DNA from: JAOBAU01 sp034667465 | GTDB lineage: Bacteria; Acidobacteriota; Thermoanaerobaculia; Gp7-AA8 | DNA length: 64,000 bases | NCBI GenBank assembly: GCA_034667465.1 | Contig: JAXDJV010000004.1 | Location: 124,001 to 188,000 of the forward strand | Direction: 5' to 3' | Shown here: piece by piece, positions 1 through 8,289 of the stretch | How positions within the stretch are numbered: position 1 is the first letter of the stretch | Layout: each line of letters opens with the position of its first letter | The notes under the pieces: model-generated | The model's input: the letters and a program-made list of their open reading frames with translations, nothing else | Told to the model about the DNA's origin: nothing | The model's database searches: none | Program-made: the position numbers and the translations under genes

Positions 1-173
1 GGATCCTGATAGCCCTTCGCGATCGACGTGACGTCGACGCGATCACCGCCGACCTCTTTCGTCAGCGAGGCGAAGTCCTGGATTGAGGTGACGACTTTGA
101 GTTTGTCGGCGGCCTGCGCGTTCGCGCCAATGAGCAGCGAGGCGAGCGCGCCGATGATGAGCATGCGTTTCAT
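1..173 (-). CDS. Metal ABC transporter substrate-binding protein (ZnuA/TroA-like), N-terminus only
   Basis: Only the first 57 codons are inside the window; the gene runs off the left edge. The protein opens with a Sec signal peptide (MKRMLIIGALASLLIGANA) and then reads KLKVVTSIQDF and GGDRVDVTSI. That is the usual opening of cluster A-I periplasmic zinc/manganese binding proteins, whose metal-binding histidines lie further on and cannot be checked here. AGGAG lies 8 nt before the ATG. It is the third gene of a minus-strand operon after the HxH/CAAC protein and the porin-like protein, 26 nt behind the porin stop, which supports a role in metal import. The metal cannot be told from this fragment. 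Confidence 0.8.
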   Translation of the reverse strand, partial: MKRMLIIGALASLLIGANAQAADKLKVVTSIQDFASLTKEVGGDRVDVTSIAKGYQD

Positions 174-199
174 GATGTTGATCTCCTGATGCTGCGTGA

Positions 200-1501
200 C
201 TAAAAGGTGTGGGCGCCGTGCGCGCCGATGGCGAATTGCAGCTGCAACAACAGCTCGTTCACCGGCTTGTCGAGGAATCCGTACTTGGTGCGGCGGAGCT
301 GCGTGCGCAGCTGGCTGAATTCAGACGGCCAGAAGGTCAGCGTGGCCGAGACGCCGCGATCCTTTGCGATCGCGCCGTCGGTGAGGCGATCGGCGGCGTC
401 GATGCGCGCGCCGGCGAACCAGCGCTGTCCAAGCTGGTAATCGCCCGACGCGTAGAAGCCTTTGAGGTTGCGCGAGGCCAGCGGGTTGTCGTTGATCATC
501 CCTTCGAAACGGCCGATGAAACCGCGATAAAGCCCCTGCTGCAGCGGCTTCCAGCGGTACGTCACGTCGACGCCGCCGTAGCTGCTCGAGCCGGCTTCAC
601 CGAGCGTGCCTCGCGCGTAGCTCGTGCCGAGCTCCACGTTCTGGTTCTCGTTCAGCTCGCGGAACAGTTTGAGGTGACCGTTGTAGAAGAGATCGTTGTC
701 GCTGACGCGCTCGAATACGCGCTCGGCGCTGCCGCTGAAGACTTCGCCGGTCGCTTCAATGAAGACGTTGTATGGATTGGCGATGTCGCGGCTGACGGAG
801 ATGCCGTTGTCGGCCAGCTGCTCGTCGCCGAAGAAGTTGTGAATGACGAGCGGCTGATCGACCCACGGGCGGACGTGCGTGTGCCACGTGTTGGCCTTGC
901 CGAACGTCGCTTTCATTTTGCCGACCTTCGCGGTGAAGTCTTTCGGCAGCGCGATGAAGTTCGCGTAGCCCTCTTCGACTTCGAGTCCGTTCGGACCGGC
1001 GGCGAGAAAGAACTTCGCTTTCGCGTACGGATCGACGAACGCTTCGAAAGCGACTTCCGCCTCTTCGAGCTGCATCGACGGCCGTTCTTCGCCGAATTCG
1101 GTCGTGTTCTTCTGTCCCGCTTTCCCGAAGAAGTTGCCGATCACGGAGACGTCGGGATTGAAGACTTTCGAGGCGCCGGGATTCGGGACGTTCTCGACCG
1201 TCTGCACGTCGGTGAGCGCGGGCGGCGGTGTTTCTTTCGCCGGCGTTTCGGTTGACGTCGCGGCGGTCGCGGCGGCGGGAGGAACTTCGACCTTCGTCAG
1301 ATCGGGAACGGCTTCCGGCTGCGATCCCTTGATGGAATCGAGCTGCTGGCGAATCTCGGCCGCCTGACGGAGCAGCTCATCGAGTTTCTTCTCGAGCTGA
1401 TCGATTTTCGGATCGGTTGCCGGCGCCTGCTGCGCGAACGCCGGGAATGCGGTGAGTGTTATGAGTATGGGGATACACAGGAAACGATGACCAATGGCCA
1501 A
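200..1501 (-). CDS. Outer-membrane porin-like beta-barrel protein with N-terminal coiled coil
   Basis: This 433-aa exported protein starts at TTG; GGAGG lies 8 nt upstream and no in-frame ATG competes. After a signal peptide ending AFAQQ there is a short coiled coil (about residues 30-60, heptads such as IDQLEKKLDELL), a Pro/Ala/Thr-rich linker to about 110, then alternating beta-strand sequence to a C-terminal phenylalanine, as expected for a barrel inserted by BamA. A coiled coil before a barrel recalls phosphate-selective porin O/P proteins. It lies between a HxH/CAAC small protein and a ZnuA-like protein, so it may be the outer-membrane entry for the same metal. The substrate is inferred from context. 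The extreme C-terminus carries two histidines (GAHGAHTF). Confidence 0.75.
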   Translation of the reverse strand: MAIGHRFLCIPILITLTAFPAFAQQAPATDPKIDQLEKKLDELLRQAAEIRQQLDSIKGSQPEAVPDLTKVEVPPAAATAATSTETPAKETPPPALTDVQTVENVPNPGASKVFNPDVSVIGNFFGKAGQKNTTEFGEERPSMQLEEAEVAFEAFVDPYAKAKFFLAAGPNGLEVEEGYANFIALPKDFTAKVGKMKATFGKANTWHTHVRPWVDQPLVIHNFFGDEQLADNGISVSRDIANPYNVFIEATGEVFSGSAERVFERVSDNDLFYNGHLKLFRELNENQNVELGTSYARGTLGEAGSSSYGGVDVTYRWKPLQQGLYRGFIGRFEGMINDNPLASRNLKGFYASGDYQLGQRWFAGARIDAADRLTDGAIAKDRGVSATLTFWPSEFSQLRTQLRRTKYGFLDKPVNELLLQLQFAIGAHGAHTF

Positions 1502-1549
1502 TGCGAAGTCCTCCAGGAGGCTGCTGTCGTTCGAAACGCGAAGCGAACG

Positions 1550-1852
1550 TCAGGCGGCGGGAGGAGCGCGCGAGGGGGTGGAAGACGGCGCGGAAACCGC
1601 AGTCGCTCCGATGATGCAGGCGGTCAGCGTGTACGCGACCGTTTGCGGTGCAGCGAGCGCAGGAGCGGGAGGGGTGATGCGAACGGTCTGGCTGGCGCAG
1701 GCGGCGCAGGGAGCGGGGGAAGATGCAAGCCCGCCGGCGTCAGCAAACGTGAGCGGATGCGTGTGGAGAACCGGCTCCAGCGCGAAGAGCGCTGCGAAAA
1801 CCAGCAGTAACACGATCTTTATGCGAGGCACGTTCGACTTCAAAGCATACAT
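1550..1852 (-). CDS. Small membrane or exported protein with HxH and CAAC motifs
   Basis: A 100-aa protein with a hydrophobic N-terminal segment (residues 10-27), then HTH (residues 30-32), a PCAAC motif near residue 49, a second hydrophobic segment (about 70-90) and an S/P/R tail. The paired His and Cys residues on the outer face suggest transient metal binding, as in DUF2946-like proteins. It is the first gene of the operon with the porin and the ZnuA-like protein. A protein of the same plan lies at 45031-45384, before a TonB receptor. No clear Shine-Dalgarno precedes the ATG. Function is not established. Confidence 0.6.
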   Translation of the reverse strand: MYALKSNVPRIKIVLLLVFAALFALEPVLHTHPLTFADAGGLASSPAPCAACASQTVRITPPAPALAAPQTVAYTLTACIIGATAVSAPSSTPSRAPPAA

Positions 1853-1934
1853 TCGAAGCTGCAGCAGCCGAACGAAATTCCGACTGGAATAACGTATACG
1901 AGCGCAAACATTGAGTACGCCGACAGGAGATCAA

Positions 1935-2264
1935 ATGGCAGATTCAGTTTCAGTCCAGCAGGCAACCGATTCGAACTTCGACCAGGTCATCAACTCGGGG
2001 AAGCCGGCGCTCGTCGACTTCTGGGCGCCGTGGTGCGGCCCCTGCCGGATCATCGGCCCGATCGTTGAAGAGCTCGCCCCGTCGTATGAGGGTAAGGCCG
2101 TGATCGCGAAGATCAACGTTGATGACAACCCGCAGGTCGCGACGCGCTTCGGCGTGACGTCGATCCCGACGCTGATGATGTTCAAGGATGGAAAGCTGGT
2201 CGACCGCGCCATTGGTGCAATGCCGAAAGCGCAGCTCCAGGCTTTCATCGACAAGAACCTGTAA
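1935..2264 (+). CDS. trxA: Thioredoxin
   Basis: This is a 109-aa cytosolic thioredoxin of normal family length. The redox motif WCGPC is at residues 33-37, the buried acid at D28, and the cis-proline loop reads SIPTL. The protein reduces disulfides in client enzymes using electrons from thioredoxin reductase. The start is the ATG at 1935 because AGGAGA lies 4 nt before it; a TTG 24 nt further upstream has no such site. A strong intrinsic terminator follows at 2324, so the gene is probably monocistronic. Confidence 0.97.
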   Translation: MADSVSVQQATDSNFDQVINSGKPALVDFWAPWCGPCRIIGPIVEELAPSYEGKAVIAKINVDDNPQVATRFGVTSIPTLMMFKDGKLVDRAIGAMPKAQLQAFIDKNL

Positions 2265-2323
2265 GCCGGCACGGCCGGCAGCGTTGCCTGGCCAAGCCTC
2301 GGCGCACGTTCATGTAAGAATCC

Positions 2324-2353
2324 CGGCCGGCGAATTCGCCGGCCGTTTTCTTT
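2324..2353 (+). terminator. Intrinsic terminator after trxA
   Basis: A perfect 22-nt palindrome (2324-2345, centre GAATTC) is followed by TTTTCTTT. The start codon of the next gene follows one base after the T tract. Confidence 0.9.
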
Positions 2354-2354
2354 A

Positions 2355-3563
2355 ATGCTGAAAGATCTCGATCAACTCATGTCCGCGCGCGGTATCGGCG
2401 CCGTCATCGTACCGATGCACGAGCAGCAGCACGCCTCCTTTCGCTGGCTCACACGCGGCGCGAAAGTCACGCGCGGCTACGCGATCAAGCTTGCCGGCCG
2501 CGAGCCGATCCTCGTCTCGTATCCGATGGAGCGCGACGAAGCATCAGCGACCGGACTCGAAACGCGACTCGCGCACGACTACGCGTACGATCGTCTCTTC
2601 CGCGAAGCGAAAAACTCCGCCGCCGGCTACGCGCATTTCTACGACGCAATCCTGACCGACCTCGGCGCCGGCGGCAGCATCGCGTTCTTCGGCAACCTGC
2701 CGTTTCAGCTCTATCACGGCGTCGCCGCAGAGCTCGAAGCGCGCGGACGGAGCGTCTATCGCTCCGACGGCGAAGATCTGATCCAGCTCGCGCGCAAACG
2801 GAAGGACGCATGGGAGATCGATGCGATCCGTTCCGTCGGCGAGCGGACCGAGCTCGTCATCGATCGCGTTCGCGAAGTGCTGCGCGCGGCGACGATCGAC
2901 GGCGATCGCGTCATGCACGACGGCCGTGCGCTGACGCTCGGCGATCTCAAGCAGCTCGTTTCATTCGAGATCGCCCGTCACGGCATGATCGAAGATCACG
3001 ACACGATCCTCTCGCAGGGACGCGATGCCGGCATCCCGCATTCGCGCGGCGACGCGTCGGCGCTCGTTCGCCCGTCGGTGCCGATCGTGCTCGACATCTT
3101 TCCGCTCGATCGCAACAGCGGCTACTTCTTCGACGAGACGCGAACGTTCTGCATCGGTCCGATTCCGGACGAGCTGCGGACGATTCACGGTCACGTCCTC
3201 GAAGCGTTCGAGCGTGCCCGCGATGCGATGCGCGCCGGCAATCCGGCATCGCTCTATCAGGCGCTCGTCTGCGATCTCTTCGAGCATCGCGGCTACGAAA
3301 CGACGCGCCGCACGCCGGCCACGCTCTCCGGCTACGTTCACTCGCTCGGTCACGGCGTCGGCCTCGAGATTCATGAGAAGCCGTCGTTCTCGCTCTCGCC
3401 GGCAAACAGCGACGTCATCGAAGCGGGCGATGTCCTGACGATCGAGCCTGGACTCTATTTTCCCGATCGCGCCATCGGCGTGCGCATCGAAGAGACGTTT
3501 GTCGTGCGCGACGACGGCACCGTCGAGTCGCTTTGTCGCAGCAGCCGCGCGCTCGAGCCTTAG
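2355..3563 (+). CDS. M24 family Xaa-Pro aminopeptidase-like metallopeptidase
   Basis: A 402-aa protein with an N-terminal creatinase-like domain (residues 1-150) and a C-terminal pita-bread domain. The five expected dinuclear-metal ligands are visible: D247, D260 (FDETRTF), H333 (HSLGHGVGLEIHE), E364 (TIEPGLYF) and E379 (RIEET). Members remove N-terminal residues before proline; the exact substrate is not shown. The ATG lies one base after the trxA terminator T tract, and no Shine-Dalgarno or obvious -10 box fits between. Either translation is leaderless or transcription reads through. An alternative ATG at 2380 also lacks a ribosome site. Confidence 0.9.
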   Translation: MLKDLDQLMSARGIGAVIVPMHEQQHASFRWLTRGAKVTRGYAIKLAGREPILVSYPMERDEASATGLETRLAHDYAYDRLFREAKNSAAGYAHFYDAILTDLGAGGSIAFFGNLPFQLYHGVAAELEARGRSVYRSDGEDLIQLARKRKDAWEIDAIRSVGERTELVIDRVREVLRAATIDGDRVMHDGRALTLGDLKQLVSFEIARHGMIEDHDTILSQGRDAGIPHSRGDASALVRPSVPIVLDIFPLDRNSGYFFDETRTFCIGPIPDELRTIHGHVLEAFERARDAMRAGNPASLYQALVCDLFEHRGYETTRRTPATLSGYVHSLGHGVGLEIHEKPSFSLSPANSDVIEAGDVLTIEPGLYFPDRAIGVRIEETFVVRDDGTVESLCRSSRALEP

Positions 3564-3856
3564 CGCTTGTTGTAGCGCTTGATCGCCTGCGACAGCGTCA
3601 CCCCTTTGAGGAACGCTTCGCGCCGGTAGTCGTTGCCGTTGAACAGGTAGACTGAAACGCCGGCAGTCTCTTCGAGAAAGAATCGCTTGCCGACCGCTCG
3701 CGCGGAGAACGTGACCTTCTTCGCGTTCGACATCTTCGCGAGGAACATCGCCATCGGATGCGCGATCGTCGCCGGCGCGGTTGCGGCGGACGGTTTCGGC
3801 GCGGCAGCGACGAGCAGTGCAGTGGCCACACAGGCGAGCAACGTACGCTTCAGCAT
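3560..3856 (-). CDS. Small exported protein of unknown function
   Basis: A 98-aa protein: signal peptide (MLKRTLLACVATALLVAAA), then about 75 residues rich in Lys and Arg (SNAKKVTFSARAVGKRFFLEE). I do not recognise the family. The ATG at 3856 is chosen because it opens the signal peptide; a longer reading would run into the divergent hydrolase gene. The two divergent start codons are only 14 nt apart, so each promoter must lie inside the neighbour's coding sequence. The stop overlaps the end of the convergent M24 gene. Confidence 0.65.
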   Translation of the reverse strand: MLKRTLLACVATALLVAAAPKPSAATAPATIAHPMAMFLAKMSNAKKVTFSARAVGKRFFLEETAGVSVYLFNGNDYRREAFLKGVTLSQAIKRYNKR

Positions 3857-3870
3857 GGGATGATTAAACC

Positions 3871-4482
3871 ATGAGCACGTTTCTGACCGACGGACCGAAA
3901 GACGCAGAGGCAACATTCGTTTTCGCGCACGGCGCAGGCGGCGCGATGGATACGCCGTTCATGACGCGAGTCGCCCGCGGGCTTGGCGAGCGCGGCATCC
4001 GCGTCGTCCGCTTCGAGTTCCCGTACATGGCCGCGCGTCGCGAAGGAAAAAAGAGCGGCGCGCCCGATCGCCAGCCGGTGCTGCTCGATTCATGGCGCGA
4101 CGTCGTCGCGAGACTCGGCGGCGGCGCGAAGGTGGCGATCGGCGGGAAGTCGCTCGGCGGCCGGATCGCCAGCATGGTCGCCGACGAGCTCGAAGTGCGG
4201 GCGCTGGTCTGCTTCGGCTATCCGTTCCATCCGCCCGGCCAGCCGTCGAAGACGCGCACCGAGCATCTCGCGGCGCTGCGTACACCGGCGCTCATCATTC
4301 AGGGAACCCGCGATCCGTTCGGTACGCAGGACGATGTTGCCGCCTATAAGCTGTCGAAAAAGATCCGTATCGAATGGCTGACGGATGGCGATCATTCGTT
4401 CAAGCCGCGGAAAAGCTCGGGCGTGTCCGAAGCGGAGAACATCGATCGGGCGATCGATGTGGCGTCGGCGTTCCTCGGCTGA
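3871..4482 (+). CDS. Alpha/beta hydrolase, KANL3/TEX30-like
   Basis: A 203-aa cytosolic alpha/beta-fold hydrolase. It has the oxyanion-region motif FAHGAGG (residues 17-23), the nucleophile elbow GKSLGG with S94, the acid D148 (GTRDPFG) and the base H175 (DGDHSF). The overall pattern matches the predicted alpha/beta hydrolases of the KANL3/TEX30 group. The substrate is unknown. GGGA lies about 10 nt before the ATG. Confidence 0.88.
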   Translation: MSTFLTDGPKDAEATFVFAHGAGGAMDTPFMTRVARGLGERGIRVVRFEFPYMAARREGKKSGAPDRQPVLLDSWRDVVARLGGGAKVAIGGKSLGGRIASMVADELEVRALVCFGYPFHPPGQPSKTRTEHLAALRTPALIIQGTRDPFGTQDDVAAYKLSKKIRIEWLTDGDHSFKPRKSSGVSEAENIDRAIDVASAFLG

Positions 4483-4612
4483 GACCGCTCACGGAACTTT
4501 CACGGCTCAACGCACGCGCCGCTGATGCTTTTCGTCAAGCCGGCCGCGTCACGACTCAATTTTGATGAATCGCCTCACGCCGCGTTCATGACGAGCGCGG
4601 AGAATGCTTCAT

Positions 4613-4744
4613 GTCGGCGGTTGGAGTTGGCGGACGACAACCGACGACAGAGAGCCATACAGGACGCTACCTCCTTCCGGTCAGCGCGTTGTATGAGAGA
4701 GAGCGGCCAGGCGAGTGGGCAACCACTCGCCTGACTGTTTTTAG
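4613..4744 (+). ncRNA. Candidate structured small RNA with anti-SD-like loop
   Basis: No credible protein lies in 4483-4754. Three hairpins follow each other and end in a terminator. Stem A is 4613-4623 with 4638-4648 (11 bp, one mismatch). Stem B is 4656-4661 with 4690-4695, then an inner helix 4665-4671 with 4679-4686 (one bulged base). Stem C is the terminator 4708-4733 plus its T tract. The loop of stem B contains ACCTCCTT, which is complementary to ribosome binding sites. Neither downstream nor overlapping plus-strand genes exist, so this would be a stand-alone transcript. The 5' end and promoter are not identified. Confidence 0.5.
4708..4744 (+). terminator. Intrinsic terminator
   Basis: A 10-bp perfect stem (4708-4717 with 4724-4733, loop GGCAAC) is followed by ACTGTTTTTAG. 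It is 225 nt after the nearest plus-strand gene, which supports an RNA gene between them. Confidence 0.88.
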
Positions 4745-4754
4745 ACGCGCCGGC

Positions 4755-5213
4755 TCAGATGTCCATCAGGAACTGCTCGGGATCGGAGACCGCGTCGTAC
4801 TCCGCCTGGAGATCGGTCTTGTGTTTCCACTCCGTCTCGGCGAGCTCCATGAAGAGCCGTCCCAGCTCGGTGTTCGGCACGCGCTCGGCCATGAAGCGGA
4901 AGTAGCTCTCCGAATCACGCTCGCGCTCGAGCGCATGCTTCAACGCGTGCGGCATGTCGAGATCCTCGAGATCGGGCGGCAGATCGAAGAAAACAGGATC
5001 GGGCTCGGGCGGCGGGGAGCCGATCGCCTCGCGATACTTCCGCTCCAGCTTCGCGCGATGGACGAGCTCCACGTCGGAGAGCTGCAGCAGCCGTTTGCGG
5101 ACTTCCGGCGCAGCGGCGCGCTCCGCGAGCTTTTGATAGTAGACGCGCGTCTCGACTTCCGACTGAATCGCTTTCCGGAGCACTTCTTCGACGGTCGTTT
5201 CGAGCGGTTTCAT
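4755..5213 (-). CDS. Ferritin-like / rubrerythrin-type diiron protein
   Basis: A 152-aa four-helix protein. Glu and His residues are spaced as in ferritin-like diiron proteins: E19 region (SEVETRVYYQKL), ELVHRAKLE, ERERDSESYFRF and ELAETEWKHKTDL. It has no C-terminal rubredoxin domain. Such proteins detoxify peroxide or store iron, often beside respiratory genes. It lies 49 nt after nuoI and is probably the last gene of that transcript. A longer in-frame reading upstream is rejected because it runs through nuoI. The Shine-Dalgarno is weak. Confidence 0.75.
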   Translation of the reverse strand: MKPLETTVEEVLRKAIQSEVETRVYYQKLAERAAAPEVRKRLLQLSDVELVHRAKLERKYREAIGSPPPEPDPVFFDLPPDLEDLDMPHALKHALERERDSESYFRFMAERVPNTELGRLFMELAETEWKHKTDLQAEYDAVSDPEQFLMDI

Positions 5214-5262
5214 ACTGGCGGGGGAAACCCGTGCGGGATGATACCGCGAAGCGGCGCGCGCG

Positions 5263-5907
5263 CTATGCGCCGCGATAGAGATCGGGATTGAGCGGGGCGT
5301 CGTCGGCGAACGGCGCTTCCCGTTTCGGCTGGCCGACTCCCGTTCCGCCGGCGGTGCCGTGCTTCTCGATGGAGCCGTAGTACGGGCGCCAGCCCATCGG
5401 CTCGACCGGGAAGTTCGGCGGCACGACGAGGTCGCGCAGTCCGACCACGGAGCGCGCGCGCGTATCGATCGCCATCTCGTAATCACGCGTCATGTAGATC
5501 GCATCCTCGGGACACGCATCGACGCAATATCCGCAGAAGATGCAGCGCAGCAGATCGATCTCGTAACGCTGTGGGAACTTCTCGCGCGTCCGTTCGTCTT
5601 CGCCCGCTTCGATCGTGATGCATTCGGCGGGGCAGGCGGTCGAGCACATGAAGCAGGCGACGCAGCGCGTCGTGCCGTCTTCGCGCGTCGTCAGAATGTG
5701 GCGGCCGCGGAAGCGCTCCGAGTAGACGCGCTTGACCTCCGGATAGGAGATCGTCGGCAGCCCTTTCATGTTGAAGAGGTTCTTCACGAGATGCCGCAGC
5801 GTCAGCACCATGCCGGCGAGCACCTGCGGGATGTACAGCCGCTCCGACACTGACAACTTGTTCGGAACGACTTTGACGACTCCGGGAGAAACGCGTTCGA
5901 TGGCCAT
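5263..5907 (-). CDS. nuoI: NADH-quinone oxidoreductase subunit I
   Basis: A 214-aa complex I subunit that carries clusters N6a and N6b between the peripheral arm and the quinone site. Two 4Fe-4S motifs are complete: C82/C85/C88 with C92 (CVACFMCSTACP), and C122/C125/C128 with C132 (CIFCGYCVDACP). An amphipathic helix near residues 25-48 matches the membrane-contact segment of the family. Its ATG overlaps the nuoCD stop by one base (TAATG), so the two are translationally coupled. The C-terminal tail is long and Gly/Pro-rich. Confidence 0.96.
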   Translation of the reverse strand: MAIERVSPGVVKVVPNKLSVSERLYIPQVLAGMVLTLRHLVKNLFNMKGLPTISYPEVKRVYSERFRGRHILTTREDGTTRCVACFMCSTACPAECITIEAGEDERTREKFPQRYEIDLLRCIFCGYCVDACPEDAIYMTRDYEMAIDTRARSVVGLRDLVVPPNFPVEPMGWRPYYGSIEKHGTAGGTGVGQPKREAPFADDAPLNPDLYRGA

Positions 5908-7685
5908 TAGTGATCGAGCTCCCCGGCGATGATGTTGAGCGAGCCGAGCGCTGCGACAGCATCCGGAATGGTCTGGCCGGTGATCATCTTTCCGAACGCC
6001 TGATAGATCGCGAAGCAGGGCGGACGGACGCGGACGCGATACGGATTTTTTGTTCCGTCAGAGACGACGTGGAATCCGAGCTCGCCGTTGCCACCTTCAA
6101 CCTGGAAGTACGCTTCACCGACCGGCGGCTGAATCCCATGCATGATCAGCTTGAAGTGGTAGATGAGCGACTCCATCTCGTTGTAAACCTTCTCTTTCGG
6201 CGGGAGCGCGACGTACGGGTTGTCGACCATGACCGGTCCTTCCGGAAGGCCGCGATCGATGGCCTGCTGCAGGATGCGCAGCGACTGCCGCATCTCTTCC
6301 ATCCGCACGAGGTACCGCGCGTACGTATCTCCACCCTCAGCGATCGGGATGTCGAAGTCATACGTCTCGTAGCCGATGTACGGATTCGATTTGCGCACGT
6401 CGAACGGCACGCCGCACGCGCGGAGGCACGGGCCGGTGAATCCATACGCGATCGCATCTTCGGGCGAGATCGGCGCAACACCGACGACGCGATCGAGAAA
6501 GACCTTGTTGCGATCGACGAGCTTTTCGACGTCGTCGATGTACTTCGGAATCATGTCGACGAGCCGCTGCGCTTTCTGCAGGAAGTCCGTCGGTACATCG
6601 ACGGCGAGTCCGCCGATGCGGAGGTAACTCGGCAGCAGTCGCGCGCCGCAGCACGCTTCGATGAGTCCGTAAATTTCTTCGCGCGGCTGGAAGAGGTACC
6701 AGAAGTTGGTGAGCGCTCCCATGTCGACCAGGTTCGTGCCGATGCAGACGAGATGATCGGCGATGCGCATGAACTCGGAGAGCATCAGACGGACGTGCTG
6801 CGCGCGCGCCGGCGCCTCGATGCCGAGGAGCTTTTCGACGGTCAGACAGTAGCCGACGTTGTTGATGATGGCGGAGCAGTAGTTCAGCCGGTCGGTGAAC
6901 GGGATGACCTGTTGATATGTGTGCGTCTCCGACATCTTCTCGAAGCAGCGATGGAGATAACCGATCTCCTGATCGGCGCCGATGATCGTCTCGCCGTCAA
7001 GCGTCACTACGATGCGTAGCGTTCCATGCGTGGCGGGATGCGACGGGCCGAGGTTCAGCGTGACGCGCTCGAAGTCGGTATCGACGTCTTTGAAACGATC
7101 ATCGATGACCGGCGTCAGCTGCGCGACGTCTTTCTCCGTGAGCAGCCAGCGCTGCGCCGGATCGTAGTCTTTCCGCAGTGGATGGCCCTGAAACGCTTCG
7201 TGCGTCAGGATGCGGCGCAGGTTCGGATGTCCGTCGAAACGGATGCCGAACATGTCCCACACTTCGCGCTCGAACCAGTCGAGCCCTTTGAATACGTTGA
7301 TTCCCGAGTCAATCGACTCATCCTCGGCGAGCATGACTTTGAGGCGAATGCGCTCGTTGTTCTGCAGCGAGTAGAGCTGATAGAGCACGTCGAAGCGCTT
7401 CTCGCGGCGCGGATAGTCGACACCCCAGCAATCGAGCGGCATCGTGAATCGCAGTTCCGGATGATCGCGCAACGCCGTCAACACGTTGACGATCGCCGCT
7501 TTGTCGACGATGAAGGTCGGCAGATCCTGTCCCGTCTCCTGCTGCATCGCGCTCTGTTGCAATTTCTCGGCGAGCACCGCGCCGCGAGCGTCGTGAACGG
7601 CGACGTCGGCGGGAACGTACGGCTTGCGGTTCGTCGGCGCCGGACCGGTGTAGGGGATGGCGCTGAACTTGGTGAGAGTGCTCAT
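5907..7685 (-). CDS. nuoCD: NADH-quinone oxidoreductase fused subunit C/D
   Basis: A 592-aa fusion. Residues 1-190 are the NuoC 30-kDa domain (GLDWFEREVWDMFGIRF and GHPLRKDY). Residues about 205-592 are the NuoD 49-kDa domain (NLGPSHPATHG, GYLHRCFEK, MIHGIQPPVGE). Together they form the quinone-binding part of the complex I peripheral arm. C/D fusion is known from Escherichia coli and some other lineages. The start overlaps the nuoB stop as ATGA. The N-terminal 45 residues are variable and Pro-rich. Confidence 0.96.
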   Translation of the reverse strand: MSTLTKFSAIPYTGPAPTNRKPYVPADVAVHDARGAVLAEKLQQSAMQQETGQDLPTFIVDKAAIVNVLTALRDHPELRFTMPLDCWGVDYPRREKRFDVLYQLYSLQNNERIRLKVMLAEDESIDSGINVFKGLDWFEREVWDMFGIRFDGHPNLRRILTHEAFQGHPLRKDYDPAQRWLLTEKDVAQLTPVIDDRFKDVDTDFERVTLNLGPSHPATHGTLRIVVTLDGETIIGADQEIGYLHRCFEKMSETHTYQQVIPFTDRLNYCSAIINNVGYCLTVEKLLGIEAPARAQHVRLMLSEFMRIADHLVCIGTNLVDMGALTNFWYLFQPREEIYGLIEACCGARLLPSYLRIGGLAVDVPTDFLQKAQRLVDMIPKYIDDVEKLVDRNKVFLDRVVGVAPISPEDAIAYGFTGPCLRACGVPFDVRKSNPYIGYETYDFDIPIAEGGDTYARYLVRMEEMRQSLRILQQAIDRGLPEGPVMVDNPYVALPPKEKVYNEMESLIYHFKLIMHGIQPPVGEAYFQVEGGNGELGFHVVSDGTKNPYRVRVRPPCFAIYQAFGKMITGQTIPDAVAALGSLNIIAGELDH

Positions 7686-8266
7686 CGCTTGATCTCACCC
7701 CGCTCGATTTTTTCCTTCAGCTTCAGGATTCCGTACATGAGGCCTTCGGGAGTCGGCGGGCAGCCGGGCACCCAGATGTCGACCGGCACGATCTCGTCGA
7801 TGCCCTGCACGACGTGATACGCGCGGTAGAAACCACCCGAGGTCGCGCAGGCGCCCATCGCGAGGACGTAACGCGGCTCCGGCATCTGCTCGTAAATCTT
7901 CTTGAGGACAGGCGCCATCTTGTCGACGATGGTGCCGGCGACGATCATCAGATCGGCCTGACGCGGCGAGAAGCGCACGACCTCGGCGCCGAAGCGCGCG
8001 ATGTCGTAGTGCGACGAGACCATCGACATGAATTCGATGGCACAGCATGCGGTGCCAAATGGCAGTGGCCACAACGAGTTACCGCGTGCCCAGTTCACCA
8101 TCGTGTCGACGGTGGTGGTGAGATACGTGCTGCTGCCGAGGTCGGCAATCTCGCGGTCCGACTCACCGGGCAGCGTAATCAGTCCTTTTTCAGGACCTTC
8201 ACCCGGAGCGACACCGGCTTTGCGTCGGATGATCGAGTCGGGAAAGGAGGTTTCTTTGACAGGCAT
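7682..8266 (-). CDS. nuoB: NADH-quinone oxidoreductase subunit B
   Basis: A 194-aa complex I subunit that holds cluster N2, the electron donor to quinone. The four ligands are visible: the tandem pair C74/C75 (TACCAIEF), C140 (GACATSGG) and C169 (PGCPPTPEG). The chosen ATG at 8266 has GGAG 7 nt upstream, and a sigma-70 promoter lies just before it. A longer in-frame extension would run into the heptamer repeat and is rejected. nuoA, the NADH module and the membrane subunits are not in this window. Confidence 0.96.
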   Translation of the reverse strand: MPVKETSFPDSIIRRKAGVAPGEGPEKGLITLPGESDREIADLGSSTYLTTTVDTMVNWARGNSLWPLPFGTACCAIEFMSMVSSHYDIARFGAEVVRFSPRQADLMIVAGTIVDKMAPVLKKIYEQMPEPRYVLAMGACATSGGFYRAYHVVQGIDEIVPVDIWVPGCPPTPEGLMYGILKLKEKIERGEIKR

Positions 8267-8289
8267 AGGCGGGCTCCGCGGCGCGCGCG

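Noticed and set aside
1..6. BamHI site at the first base
   Set aside because: Could reflect a cloning end but has no bearing on gene content and may be chance.
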